Positions 9,790 to 22,300 of a stretch of DNA of 64,000 nt are shown here, one piece after another (position 1 is the first letter of the stretch; each line of letters opens with the position of its first letter). The notes below the pieces were generated by a model that was not told the origin of the DNA, searched no databases, and saw nothing but the letters and a program-made list of their open reading frames with translations. The translations under genes and the position numbers were made by a program. Origin of the DNA: Breviolum minutum Mf 1.05b.01 (taxonomy: Eukaryota > Sar > Dinophyceae > Suessiales > Symbiodiniaceae); the NCBI GenBank assembly GCA_000507305.1, contig DF239530.1, positions 62,001 through 126,000 of the forward strand, written 5' to 3'.

Positions 9790-10590
9790 ATCCCGTAAGA
9801 GCATCAGATTCAACACAGGCACGCGCGCATTATGCACTGGCCGCGCGTTCGCTTTGTGGACTAGAACTTAAGCCATTTTGTTTTATGCGTAGCACATGCA
9901 GGAACCTGCGACAATGACAGAGCAAGACCAGAAAATAGGGTGATTCTTTGAAATCCAATAGATCCAATAATTTCTTTTGTGTGGCAGCACATCCCGCGAG
10001 CTCTCCAGTTTTTGGCTAAGCTGGTTCCAGGAGAAGACACACCAGAAGGCTCATGCTATGGCTTTGGATGCGATGTCTGGGCCATAGGGGTAGGCCTGTA
10101 AGAAGCAACACAAATCAACACCCCTGTACAACACCTTCCTTCAACAGCTTCTCATTCGAACGCCAGTCTCCACCCCACCTCGTGATCCCTTTTCGGTGGA
10201 CATGATTCCCCGCAATCTGTGCCATTTTGGCGTCAGGACATAAAGAGACTGCGAGACTTGAAGATCTTGAAGTGCTTGATTGTGCACTGTGCACAAGTCA
10301 CGATGGCACACGCCGGCCGGGCCACGCCATGCAAAGACTAGTATAATAAGTTTTCAATTTTTTCCGTAGTCGTTCAATTTTTTGTGTGGTAAAGTAAAGT
10401 AAGAAAAGTATGTATGTAAAAAATTGTGTGTTTCGCTGCAGTTTTCCTTTTCAAAATCTCCCGCGTTCTTGACCGGTTCCCACTCTCGCTGGAGCAGTGG
10501 CGTCTACTTATCCTTGTAGGGCGGAGAAAGTGAAATATATTTCCTACTCTCCGTCCCATTCGGCTCGCAAGCCTTGGCGCGTCTGCGTGC
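9790..10590. other. Upstream region of the 10.6 kb gene
   Basis: No supported exon. Near 10.4-10.56 kb the base composition rises in G and C just before the first ATG of the downstream gene. No promoter motif is recognisable; dinoflagellates generally lack a TATA box. Confidence 0.35.
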
Positions 10591-10591
10591 C

Positions 10592-12290
10592 ATGGTTGGT
10601 ACGTGCCTTTTGAACTTTACTTTTCCCAGGATTTCTTCCTTCTTGTGCCCCTTTTGTTCAGGCGAATCGGAAGTTCGGCGAACCCACCCTGGAAGCCGCG
10701 AAGCAACGCCTGACGTGGATCTACACGGCTTTTTTTCTCTTACTCAGTACTCTGTCGTCCCTGTTCTGACTGCTTCTGGACAGGAGCACGATCCCAAGGT
10801 TGTTCCAGCCGGTCCTTGCGCACCCTCCAGGCCTGATCTTCGTTCTATTTTCCTTCTTCCTTGACCTTCCGATTTGCATGCAGGCCTGGCATCTCCTGTG
10901 ACGCCTCTTGCAGCTCCTGTGACGCCGGTGGTTCTTCCTCCTGCGCCAGCTTCTGCTGGCGAAGGCCGCCTTGTGAATTCCAACCATCTCTTTGATCCAT
11001 CCATCTTTCCTGATTTGACAGGTCTGTACTCGCCGCCTTGTTCGCCTTTTACGCCTCCCGGTACGCCTCCCGGCACGCCTCCTGCTGGTCCTGCCGGTGA
11101 AGGCCGCTTCTTCTCCTTCGAATTCCCACCGCCCCCTCGATCGACCTTTGTTGATTTGACAGGTACCCTCTTGTCGCGTCTGGCCCTTCGTCGTCTTCCC
11201 GCCCTTCGCCTCCTGGTGCGTAAAATTAACGTGTCAAAATTTGTGTTGTATTTTTCTTTTTAAAATTATGGTAGGCGCGCGTGCAGTCTACAGCCAGATA
11301 GCGGCCGAAGCTGGCCCGGTTGGTGAAGGACCCTTTTTTCCTTTTTCTTTCGAAAAAAAAAAACTTTTGTTTTTTTTGTGATCAGGTTCGGAGCGTGCGC
11401 CAAAGCGGAGGAAGCTGTCTGGTGCGAGCCTCACCGGCCGCATCAGCAGCTAGGCTGATTTCCAATTTTTTTGTTCAAACTATCCTTCTATTTTGGTGGT
11501 TGCTTTTAGCAGGTGAAATTGGGCGTGTGAGAAAGGTGCGTTTGGTTGTCTTCTTCATTGTTCTAAACAAAAAATGATTTGATGCTGTGTTTGGTGCAGG
11601 CCATTTTGAAAAAAGCGGAAGAAAGGGCAAAAAGCTTAGGTCGAAAAGGTATGTTTGGTTGTCTTCTTCATTGTTCATTAAAAAATGTTTTGATGCTGTG
11701 TTCTGGTCAGGTCAATTTTGGTGCGACAAAAAAACTTTTTTTAAAAAAAGAAAAAACTTGCGAAGCCAGGTGCGGTTTCCTTTTTTATGTCTGAACTTGT
11801 TGAAAACTATGTCTTTGTTCTGGTCAGGTAAGTTAAGTTTTGGTGCGGCAAATTTTTTTTTTTAAAAAAAAACCTGCGAAGCCAGGTGCGGTTTCCTTTT
11901 TTATGTCTGAACTTGTTGAAAACTATGTCTTTGTTCTGGTCATAAGTTTTGGTGCGGCAAAAAAAAAACCTGCGAAGCCAGGCGCGGTTTCCTTTCTTAT
12001 GTCTGAACTTGTTGAAAACTAGGTGAAAGTGCATGAGGGCTGGACTGAAGGTGGCCCACCAACACGGGAGGTGTTGGGGCCACCAAGCCTTTGCGGTTGA
12101 GAAGGACGGGCGGAGGAGCCCGTTCTTCGGGAAGATGTTTTTGAAAAAAGAGGGTGACGCCCTCGAAGAGGGCTCCTTCTGGTGGGGTGTGGTAACGTGG
12201 GTCGACAAGGTAGAATCGGAAACTGCGCGTTTTAAGCCAGGATACTACCGCGTCGACCGCGTTGCCACGCGCGTGCATGCAAAGTCGTGA
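10592..12290 (+). CDS. Proline-rich, basic, probably nuclear protein (multi-exon)
   Basis: ATG at 10592 gives MVG and a GTACGT donor. Exons with matching phases then follow: 10662-10727 (ESEVRRTHPGSREATPDVDL), 10884-11162 (Pro/Thr-rich, with two AGEGR...DLTG modules), 11287-11322 (VYSQIAAEAGPV), 11386-11448 (SERAPKRRKLSG), 11510-11535, 11600-11648 (ILKKAEERAKSLGR), three related FWC(D/G)K exons up to 12 kb, and a last exon from about 12037 to TGA at 12288. The C-terminus has FFGKMFLKKEGDALEEGSFW and PGYYRVDRVATRVHAKS. PKRRKL is a textbook nuclear import signal. One small exon near 10.79-10.85 kb is uncertain. The product is about 300-330 residues. No known family; a nuclear location is inferred. 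Confidence 0.65.
11536..11709 (+). repeat. Two related introns around one exon
   Basis: The introns 11536-11599 and 11649-11709 share GTTTGGTTGTCTTCTTCATTG and TTTTGATGCTGTGTT, so the exon between them arose next to a duplicated intron. This adjoins the three-copy array that follows. Confidence 0.8.
11701..12021 (+). repeat. Three-copy tandem exon-intron repeat, unit about 116 bp
   Basis: Copies start at 11701, 11818 and 11934 with TTCTGGTCA and share TTTTGGTGCG(G/A)CAAA, CTGCGAAGCCAGG and TTATGTCTGAACTTGTTGAA. Each unit holds one short exon (FWC(D/G)K...LRSQ) and one intron of about 58 bp, GTGCGGTTTCC...GGTCAG. The third copy changes GTGCGG to GCGCGG, a GC-type donor. Confidence 0.9.
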
Positions 12291-13390
12291 CTAGCATGAC
12301 TAGTAGCTTAGTAGGTGTAGCGGTTGTTTTTCTAAACGCGAAGATCTTCGGTGAATTGATGGTGAATATAATTATATATATTTATATTGAAAAATCCTCG
12401 CAAATTTCCTCTATAAAATGGTGGTTCGCTCTTCTTATAGAGCAATTATTTAAACAGAATTTTTTGTGATATCTTGGATGCGTTAAGGTGTACTCTACCG
12501 TTTTACTTTTTTGGACCTGTTGCCAGGCATTTTATAGAAAGCATCTATGTTAATAGGCATTCTCAGGAAAAGGCTTGTCCTCACAATTCTATAGAGAATG
12601 TATGTGGATGTCAAATCTGGAGAGAACCACTTTGTAGAGAAACCACTGTCATTGCTTGCGAAATCTTCTGAATGTCAAGAGCGAGACTTTTTTTATGGCA
12701 GATAAGTAAATAAAACACAAAAGCATTCAATGTGAGACGACCAATGTTTTCATAGTTTTCCTAAGTTTAATTCGATACATATGGGGGCTTCTACACTAAG
12801 AGAAAACTCCAGGATAGCCAAAATCACATCAATCAGTTCAGTGTCAATCCATTTCAAATGCGATCGATTCCAAAAAAAAACCATCGCCAACACGATCGCT
12901 GCAGGTGAACAATGTAAATCCTGTGAATTTTTTGATCTATTGAATTCTGTTTTGTTTCAATTTTTTCACCATGAACCCTTTGGGCTCAAAGTTACGTTTT
13001 TTCCTCCATGCAGCGCGCTTTACTTGTACTACCATTCCACAACCCCTGTTTAGAATTGCTAATGGCTTAAAACCGGTGTTGGAACAACTTGTGTGTGACA
13101 ATGGCAAACTACACCGCTCCCATTGCAGAAGTGATGTGGCAGACATGTTCTCACGTTGACCACATTGCTCAAGTCATTGAAGATTTCAAATTAAAGTTCA
13201 GTTGCTGGTTCAACATTTTCAACATAAAAAAATTATAGTGGCACCCCAACATTCTGCAAAATCACCCCCTTTTTAGGGGCAGGTAAGGCTATTTGCTTGT
13301 CATTGTGCCCCTTACATTTTGTAGTGATGACACCCATGTCACATCACTTGGATTGCCAACAAAGACATTATTTTCTCCTGTTTTCCTGGA
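12291..13390. other. Gene-poor spacer
   Basis: Only weak frames. There is no palindromic element and no good splice-bounded frame. AT-rich at 12.36-12.47 kb. Confidence 0.4.
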
Positions 13391-13720
13391 TCAAAGTCAC
13401 CCGGAAAAAATGGAAAAATCCGCAAAACGCCTGGAGGTCCGTCACTATGACGCAGGGTGATGATTCCACAAGCGACTTGAAAGGCCCCAGATTTGGTTGT
13501 TTGTTTTGCGAAGATGGCATGGGATGTGGCCAGGGATCATTATATTTTTATGGTTGACTCGGTTCCCGAAAATGTTTGGAGGAAAGCATTAAACGCCACA
13601 AAACCACTGTTTGGGAATTCTTCAAAATGGGTTGTGATTGGATCAGGGAATATGCCTCAAAACTTCCAAAATGCCCTTTCATTGAGGTTCACTCCAGGAA
13701 CTATAGTAGTTTGCCTAGGT
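13390..13720 (+). CDS. Possible exons, unknown protein
   Basis: Overlapping plus frames look coding in parts: NAWRSVTMTQGDDSTSDLKG then PRFGCLFC (about 13425-13510), MAWDVARDHYIFMVDSVPEN (from 13513), and IKRHKTTVWEFFKMGCDW with IREYASKLPKCPFIEVHS (about 13580-13700). They are in different frames, so introns or decay must separate them. No family is recognised. Confidence 0.25.
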
Positions 13721-13738
13721 GTGTGTGTGTGTGTGTTG
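13716..13738. repeat. (GT)n tract
   Basis: About ten GT repeats. Confidence 0.9.
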
Positions 13739-14630
13739 GGGCAATGTTTCCAAGGTTTTTTCATTGGTGCTCATGTGCACATGTTTTGATGTATTTTCAT
13801 ATGTGTGTGTATAGGAAAAATATAGATATCAACGTGTACATGTTTATGATTTTGTGGTTTCCTGAAATGCCAGATAGTTCTGATATACAAACACATCACA
13901 CACACAAACAAATACATGCTAGAAATACATGTTGGTGCATAAAAAGGTTGTGTTTATGCCCAATGGAAAATTCGATTGTTCTCACGATTTGTGTTTGAAC
14001 AAAAACACATATGGGTTCATGATTTGATAGAGTTTACTGTTCCCTGCTCGGGTTCCATATCAGAAAACAAACAGTAAAGTTAGTGACAGGTGTCTCACGT
14101 GTTTTTTTTGTAATTTTTGCGCAGTAAATCCCGAGGANCATCATTCATGATTTTTCCATTGTGCAAACAAGAGGGAAATTGTTTTTATTTTAGGAGGGGA
14201 TAGGTCGCAAATCAATTTCTTCTGATTGATTTTATATACATACGTTCTACATAGTTTGAACATGGTCATCACAATAACCTTTTGCCTTTTCCCTCAAAAC
14301 AAACATATTCGCACAAACTTTCGTCTCGATCGATGGGTTTTTTTTAACGGAAATTTTCGGGGAAATCCATTCACGTTCGGCAAGTAGAAACAGGTTGGTT
14401 GATTTTTTGTTGGGGGGATCATGTTTTTTTATTTTTTTTGTATACCAGTCGTGGTACCACCTTTCCTCTTTTGGGCATCATATTTTTTCTGATTCATGGA
14501 CCATCCTTACCAACCGACCAACATATGATTTGATGGATTTGTTTTGTTTCAAATGTCATATCAATCAACGTCGCGGATCCGTCGTTGTTCTACTCGCCTT
14601 TTTTCGCCATCGTGGTCTTTTCGTGTCCAG

Positions 14631-14716
14631 GTGTGAGAGCCTTTTTGAGCGAACATCTGACCACAGAGCAGGACGCTGTAGTGCAACGAATGTTGTTTCT
14701 TCCCTCCAATGCAGGG
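14631..14716 (+). CDS. Probable internal exon, unknown protein
   Basis: After a CGTGTCCAG acceptor the frame reads VRAFLSEHLTTEQDAVVQRM then LFLPSNAG, ending near a GC-type donor (GCAGG|GCTGAATG). The frame stays open to a stop at about 14757. The helical, well mixed composition and the acceptor make this a likely exon of a plus-strand gene whose other parts I cannot place. Confidence 0.4.
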
Positions 14717-14949
14717 CTGAATGAACTTGTTTTTTTGCAGGGGTGTATTGGCTCCTGAATAAAAAAACACTATTGAGGGGTCAGGATTTTTGGGTTTAAA
14801 GGTATAGTTGGGGAAGATCATGTTTCGATATTTTTCGTTGTGTTAGTTCCCTAGACTGTACATGGATTGGTTTTTGGGTGGTGACACAGTCAGTTGTTGT
14901 TGCACTAGTCTCATACCAAGTGCAGGTTCTAATTTGGATTTCAGTTCAA

Positions 14950-15085
14950 GGTGGGCGCTACCATTTATACCCGGAGTTACAACCCGTAGAAATGGCCAAA
15001 ATCAATAGGCAACTGGGGCGATAAACCCTATAAGTGGAGTGGTAACCATGTGGTAACCCTACTAAGAACAGGTAGGGGCCCACCT
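14950..15085. repeat. PAL-2 element, degenerate left end
   Basis: GCTACCATTTATACCCGGAG, AAACCCTATAAGTGGAGT and GGTAGGGGCCCACCTTCTC. The right terminus is well kept and the left is weak. Confidence 0.65.
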
Positions 15086-15490
15086 TCTCCGCACAGAAAA
15101 ACATCCTAGTTACATACACCACTGAGGGTTCATGGCTGTTGAACAGGCTGGAGCGAAGCGGGACATGTTTTTTCTTCCAAGTTCCATGGTTCGTTCACTG
15201 TACTTCAAAACTATATTAGAATAATAGCAGGTTTTCCTCTTAATGATTAGTTTAGTTTCCCTCACTTTGCTTACTTGACATTTTTAGTGTAAATGACCTT
15301 TAAATATAGCAGATGATAAGTACCCCCATGCAACATGGCCGCATACCAAAAACGTATATTCACACAAAAAACCCTCCGTTCCAGCCGCAATGTGTAGGAG
15401 GTCTGGGCTCGTGAATGGATCCCAGCAGTTGGCGGTACAGTGGTTGGAAATCCTACAGAAGCTACACATGCTGCTACTTGGCCTGATTAT

Positions 15491-15593
15491 CTAGTTGGTG
15501 GCAACTCAAATATTTGTTATTTTCATCCCGAACCTTGGGGAAATGATCAAATTTGACTAATATTTTTCACATGGGTTGAAACCCTCACCTGTT
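15491..15593. repeat. PAL-1 palindromic element
   Basis: CTAGTTGGTGGCAACTCAAA at the left, TTTGACTAATATTTTTCACA in the core and GGGTTGAAACCCTCACC at the right. Confidence 0.85.
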
Positions 15594-15599
15594 ATGGCT

Positions 15600-16349
15600 C
15601 GTCAGCCTACCATGTAAGGAACTAACAACCAAGACCCGATTTCAGCACTACCCTTTGAAGGCTAGTTTGTTGACCAGAGACCTACGGGCAGGATATGGTT
15701 GTTGCAACAATGTGGGTGTGTCAAAATATCTAGTGAAGTCGGATTTTGCCCAATCATAGAACAGGTGCAGATAGCAGCTGTCATGGTTATATTAGATATA
15801 TATATATATATTAGAACAAGGTGTGCCCCCGGATCCAGTTATAACTACACTGATTCTAATACTACACATCATAGTTGGAACCCCTGTTTCTAACCAGGAT
15901 ATCTTTCATTGCTCAATTATGTACGTATATTTGCAGGTCAATGGCCCCACAAAACCTCAAACTTCTTGTTATTGTTCAACCGATCCTCTAATCTCCCCAT
16001 GTTTCAGAGTACAATATGTAGTATGTTCTAACAGGATATTAGTTATTCCATATAGCCTGATGGTTGGAAGACAATATGGATATCTTTGATTAAACAAACA
16101 AATAGATGTATATACGCATATGTAAATCAAATCTCTCTATATACCTATGCATTCGGACATGTTACTTTTTTCTGCTCTTTCAGAAATTCATGCTCTTTGG
16201 ATGAAGTTATGGTTTTTTTGGATTCCGAGCGTTTTCTTGTTTTTTCATGTTTTCATGTATTTTTCAACATTTGTGCACCCTCCTTAACCCGATACTATCT
16301 ACATCTATCTACACTTAGCCATTTTCAATCGGAGCCCGGTTTGCCCGGG
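15600..16349. other. Spacer upstream of the large gene
   Basis: No supported exon or palindrome. It has a short ATATAT run at about 15.8 kb and becomes pyrimidine-rich just before 16350. No promoter motif is recognised. Confidence 0.35.
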
Positions 16350-19300
16350 ATGGAAGAAACACTTTTCGAACGTCACCAAGTGCGCCCCCTTTTTTTTTGT
16401 TCAACTCTCCCTCTTCTCAGCGGTGGCAGGGACTTTGCCTCGACAGGTACGCTCATGGCGATAAGAAACCATGAAAAACATCTTGAAGGACAGAATGACC
16501 GAGTGGGGTGGAAGATTACCTTGAATCAGGAATAGTTGATGATGTTGATGGAGTTTATAGCAAAGTATTTTGGATCATTTTGGCCCAAGCCGGTTTTGAG
16601 GTCTTCTGGGTTCATACTTTCCTTAGTTGTGTGGCTAAGATGCCCCCTAAGATGCGACCGTCGATTCCAAACGAGCTTGCTGACAGATTTGAATCTGATG
16701 GGTTTCTTAGGTCACGTGGTCGTGAATTGAAACGACTGACCTCATGGCCCTCCCCTGCTCTAATTGGGCTTGCTTCGATGAAAGCATGCAGCATGAACTC
16801 AAAGGCACTTGAGGTCATGGCTGGTTGGTGGGTTGAGAAGGCTGATATGCCCAGCAGTATCTCCATTCACCCACTCAGGGCTGAGGTTTGGGAATCAAAA
16901 ACGAAGTTGTTTTCAACAAAATAAATCCAGTTGTAATTTCAAATCATTTTCTATAATCACCATCTTTGGGATTTAAGTTGGAAATTCTTGAAGGGTTATA
17001 GTGATCCATCAATTGCCTTCCCTGAGATCTCCCGGTGGCGCACCTGCATGCATCTTGCAGAAGACCCTGCAGAAGTCAATTTGGACTCGTGGGGTCTCAA
17101 ACGTTTGTTTAGCCATGTATTGAGGCGATGGCTAGCTGGAAGTAGTAAGCCGAGAGAAACTTGAAAACCCAACAAATAAATCTGTTGGATTTTTTCCCAC
17201 CCTTTGTTTGAAACAACCAATAAACTTGTTTAAGATCTTTGTGTCCAATGCAAGAATGAAAAAAATTGAGCATAACAATACTTAAATTCATGACTTCAAA
17301 TTACAATTAACCCTGGCACGCCCAGGATCCAACTCTTAAGGGTGTGTGGGACATCTTTGACTTTGCCTGGGGGAACCCTCATCAAAACCCTGGTGCATAC
17401 GGTTTGACTTCGGATGACGATGCTGATGTTAGTGGAGATGAGCCCAATTCTCGGCCATCCCCTGCTCCAACCGTGATGGATGAGAGTGAAAGGATTGAAG
17501 TGCTGGCTATTGAAGATTCCCAGCCTGCTGAACTTCCTATGGATACCCAACCCGGTGAACCTTTTGTGGATGGCCCATTGGATTCCCCGCCTGATGAGCT
17601 TCCTATGGATTCCCAACCCGATGAGCTTCCTATGGATTCCCAACCCGATGAGCTTCCTAAGGATTCCCAGCCTGATGAGCTTCCTATGGATTCCCAACCC
17701 GATGAGCTTCCTATGGATGAACTTCCTTTGGGTTCCAAACCTGGTGAGCTTCCTCCCAATGATCCTTTTTTCAAATTTTTGGGTTGCCATGAGATTCCCA
17801 TGGATTCCCAGCCCGATGAGCTTCCTATGGATGAACCTTTGGATTCCCAGCTTGAGGGTTATGAGATTCCTGCTTCGCAACTTGATGAGATTCCCATGGA
17901 TTCCCAGCCCGATAAACTTCCTATGGATTCCAAACCAGATGAGCTTCCAATGGATTCCCAGCTTGAGGGTTATGAGATTCCTGCTTCGCAACTTGATGAG
18001 ATTCCCATGGATTCACAGCCCGGTGAACTTCCTATGGACTCACAGCCTACTGATTCCAATTCGGATGCCGCTGCACCTCCTGTTGGTGCAATGATGCCTC
18101 CTCCAGCTCCTCTTGGCGATGCGCTGCTGCAGCACAAGCGAAAGGTCATGCAAAGGATGGATGAGATCAGGCTAGGGGTTTGGAACAATAGTGGGGAATG
18201 TTCAAATGTTACTCTCTGGGTCTTTGCCTTCTCAATAAGGAAAATCTTAGCCAACCCCAAGCTATAGCTTCCAGCAACAATAGTTTTGTACAAGGTCCCA
18301 TTGATGGACAATGATGGTCAGTAGTCTTATGGAAGGCATTTTTTTTTCAGGGTAGCTTTGGGTAAGTTACTCTTCCTATGGTCCTTGCAGTATACACCAC
18401 ATCGTATCACATTCGTCCCATTTGTAATAACATAACACACACATACGGTTGATGGACAAAATCCTGCACCACTTGGGGGTGCCCGAAGCTTTTCAACTTA
18501 CTTAAGGGTAAACCTTTATTTTCGGGCACCCTTGGTGATGCAGGATTTGTTTCACCAACAAATATCGCATAATATTTGGTACGCCCCTTCTCTGACCCTG
18601 GAGGAAGCGGATGGATATGCGGACTGCTGAGAAACTCCAGAAATTGCACAGCTCTGCCAGTTTGAGCAACTTGCAAAATAAATTCATTAACTGGCAATGT
18701 TTATTGAAGCTTTTGTTTGGGAATGTTTTGAGATGTTGTTGGTTAAAACCCAACCAGGCTTTTATTATTTTTTTCATGCTTTCAGTCAGCAAAAGAAAAC
18801 AACATAAGCAACTGTGTATTTCTTTGAACGGCTCCTTTATTTTTTTGGCACATCTACTCGAGGTCCGGATGTAGACACAATGACAACTTTGCCATATGAG
18901 CCCCAGCCAAATTGTCCTTCCAATTTCAATGCCATCCAGATTGAGGTGGGATGTTGCTAAGTTCACAAAACTTCTTTTGAAGGAACAGTGCCCTCACTAT
19001 CTTACCACAACTAAATTTTTCAAGTATCCTAAGGATTGATAAAATTTCTTTAGGAGCCTTTAGGTTTTGCCGTCACCGTCCCCAAACTTCTGACCTTAAT
19101 GGCCCCCTGACAGGACTCTCCTTCGAAAGATCCCGATGAGGATGCTTTGGCTTGTCCTTCCGAGCGGTCCGAGCTTGAGAAGAAGGATGGTGAAGCTCGG
19201 GTTGCTCCCGAAAAGGTTGAGGTTGTTGAGGCCCCTCCCAAAAATACTTCTGCTAACACCCCTGACGAAGCTGAAGTGGATCTGATGGAGATTGAGGCCA

Positions 19301-22300
19301 GATTGGCAAAGGGCAAAGAGAACATCTAAGAACATCTGATTTTGAAACCATCATCTTTGATCTCTAGTTATCCCTAAAACAACATGATCCCTGTCATATT
19401 GAATTGGGCATGTCAATCCATAGCCTAGGCCTAGGATAGCATTCTCTCCAAAATGATTGGTGTCCTACATACTCTCTTAGTCCAGCCACCTTTGCAGGTG
19501 GCCCCCGTTTCACGGAGGGAGCAGCTTGGAACTGATGACTCCCAGCTGGAAGACAAGAAGCTCGCAAAAGCTCGTGGTCGGGGCCCTGGACGTGCTGGAC
19601 GTGGACGTGGCCGTGGCCGTGGACGTGGTGGGAAATCTGGAGTTGTGGGAGATGAAGCTGGTGATCAAGGTGAAGAACATCAAGGTGAAGAACTTCAAGG
19701 CCGTCAAGATAAAAAACGACCTCGAAGCGAGGCTGTGATGAAGAGGCCTGCGGCAAAGCCAAAGGCAAAGGCTGCAAAGCCACCAGCTGACTTGGCTGAG
19801 CCGAACGATGACAAGGAGAAGGGAAGGAATGGAAGCAAACGCAAGACATCTGAAAAGGAAAGCACACCATTGGAGACCAAGAAAAAAAAGGACACTGAGA
19901 AGAACAAGGGCAAGGATGGGAAGGGAAAGACAAAGGAGACCATTGAGGAAGAAGTTGGGTCGGATTTGAAGCAAGTTCGAAGTTGGGCCAGCCGTTGGAT
20001 CCCCACTGAGGATGGATTGCCTCTCAGGAAGATGACGGCTGTGAGGCAAGTCTTCGAGACCTTTCTCCAGCCGAAGTTGGTGGGCCAATCGACCCTGCAG
20101 AGCCCTTTCTTCAAGCTTTGCAGCCAAGCTTTTCGTGCGCAGGGCATTGATCATGAGGGCATCTCGGTGGAGCAGTTGGTGGCTTGTGCGGAGCTTCAAG
20201 TCGAGGTCTTCTTGAAGGAGGATGCTGTCCGTATCTAGGATCAACTTCACTACTGTAACTTCATCCCCGAAATCTTTTGTTTGTTAGGCTTAACCCAACC
20301 AACTGGTGTAACTAGAAGGTTTTTTTTGCCAAAAAGAGATACCAAGGGTCCCCATACTAGGTTTGAAAAGGGTTACCACTTGTTGCCCAAAAGATCCAAT
20401 AAGCTAGTTGACTTTAAACTTTCAGCCTCCTTGGGTCTTAGGCAAGAAGCTCAAGGACCAGTGAGTGGAAATTGGAATGAATGGCTCGGTAGATGTTGCG
20501 ACAGGCTTGCAATGCCAGTTGCATTGCAGATGGGTGTGCTGTCCAGTCTGCTTGAGTCCGGAAGGCCAAATTTTGACCTTTGGGTCGGATCCATCCAGTC
20601 GGCTTAGATTCAATGCTGACAGGTCAATAACAATAGTTAGTTTGGATGATGGGGCCAACATGTCAAAACAAGAGTCGACAAGCTAGCCAATCATACTTAG
20701 AAACTAGCTTCTGGTTTTTAATGAGTGACCGAGTCCATGTAACTGATTTCAAGATGTCTAAATCGATATACTTTGACATTCCAAAAGTCTGATTCTTGCA
20801 TGGCCCCATTATAAATATCATGCGGTACCATACTGCCGCATCGGTCCTGATCGCCAAATCTTGGAAACCTTGGCAGGGTAGAAGCAAGGGATGTGCCCAC
20901 CTGCCAGCAATCAAGAACTTGAAGAGATGAAAACGATGAAAGCTGATCGCATTCAACCTGTACTTTGAAAGGAATCAGTGTGATAGATACTTACTGAGAT
21001 TGTTGTTCTGAATGTAATAGCCCCAGGTTTGTAGCAATCTCCAGTATCTTCATCTTTCTTAATCCAAGTCTTTCCAAATCAGTTTTGCTCTGCAGGATGT
21101 CAAAGAAACTCCGAAAGGGACAAACCTTCTTGGCAGCAGCAGGCAGCTTTGAACGTACTGCTGGCTAGTTTTGGGCTACCTCTCGTCAATGCCACCTTTT
21201 CATTGGAGCTTAGATCGACTAGGATACTACTCAGCATCTTGATTCCATCATTGAAGATTTCAAGACTTGGTGTAACCTGTAGCCCTTTTTTCCTCTCACC
21301 CCGTTCATGTCCACCTTGGCGGGTTGATATACGGCTGCCGTTGTGGGAATGAAGCCACATGTCGACCTCGCTGTCCGCAAGATGCTAGCTATGAAGGTAC
21401 CAAAAGACTCTTAGTTTGTATCTTAAATGCTTTCGTCCCAAAGACTTTCAAAATAATTCAACTAGTACTACTTTGGATGAGAAGATTTGTGTTTGTGGAC
21501 TGTGGAAATGGGTGTGATTAGATTGTTTGCAACATAAAATGCCTTCCCCAAAGTAAACCTTCCATCAAAAACGTTTTCCCAAGGACTTCATTTTGGCGGT
21601 GGTGCTAGTATCCTACTTAGTAGTGCCAGAATGGGAACTTGGTTGCAACCACGACCTGGACGTTGTGGAAATGTTTGCCGGGGTGGCCCGGATCACCAGG
21701 CTAGCTGCTTGGACAGGTCTGAAGGCGAGGGCCTTTGAAATAAAGTTTACACCTCTAAAAGAGCCCCACAAAAGGAAGAGGGGTAAACTTCCTCGGGCTG
21801 CCATGGACTTGAATGGATCGGCTGGTTTTGGGTTGCTTGATTTCAACTTTTTCAGTCAAGTTTTAGTTCTGACCCCCTATGATTGGAAGACCTCCTACAA
21901 TAAAACTACAATGCCCTTGTACAAAGCTATTGTCAACATTAACCTGTTTCGCCTCAACATGTACAAATCTCCATTTTAGAATTTCCCCGAAGTGAGACAA
22001 AACATCCAAGTAGTGTTAGATTTAGATAGTGTTAGGTGTCTTTTCGGGTGTTTGGACTAAATTGCCCCTAAGGTTAGCAATTGCTCTTTGCATCGCTGGC
22101 CGGTATGAAGAAGCTTTCTATGTCATAGCAGTTGTTTGTTCGTCGTGGTCGGCAGTTAATACAGCAACCTCCAAGAGAGATTTGTTAAACCCGTACGGCG
22201 ACCAATCTTTACCGGGGGTGAGATGTGGGAACCGTATGGTGGCTAGGCGGGGTGATCCGGGGTACACAAAACAGATCTGGAGTTGAAACATGTCCACAAA

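Noticed and set aside
17296-17991. 231-codon minus-strand frame with repeated IHRKLIGLGIH units
   Set aside because: It is the antisense of the ELPMDSQPD array. The plus frame continues into conserved exons in phase; the minus frame does not.
17480-18094. 204-codon plus frame with FLWIPNPM repeats
   Set aside because: An out-of-frame reading of the same acidic array.
19510-20250. 246-codon minus-strand frame opposite the RG/Lys-rich exon
   Set aside because: It mirrors the basic region of the plus-strand gene, and its composition (Ser/Leu/His-rich) is what antisense of Lys/Glu-rich coding DNA gives.
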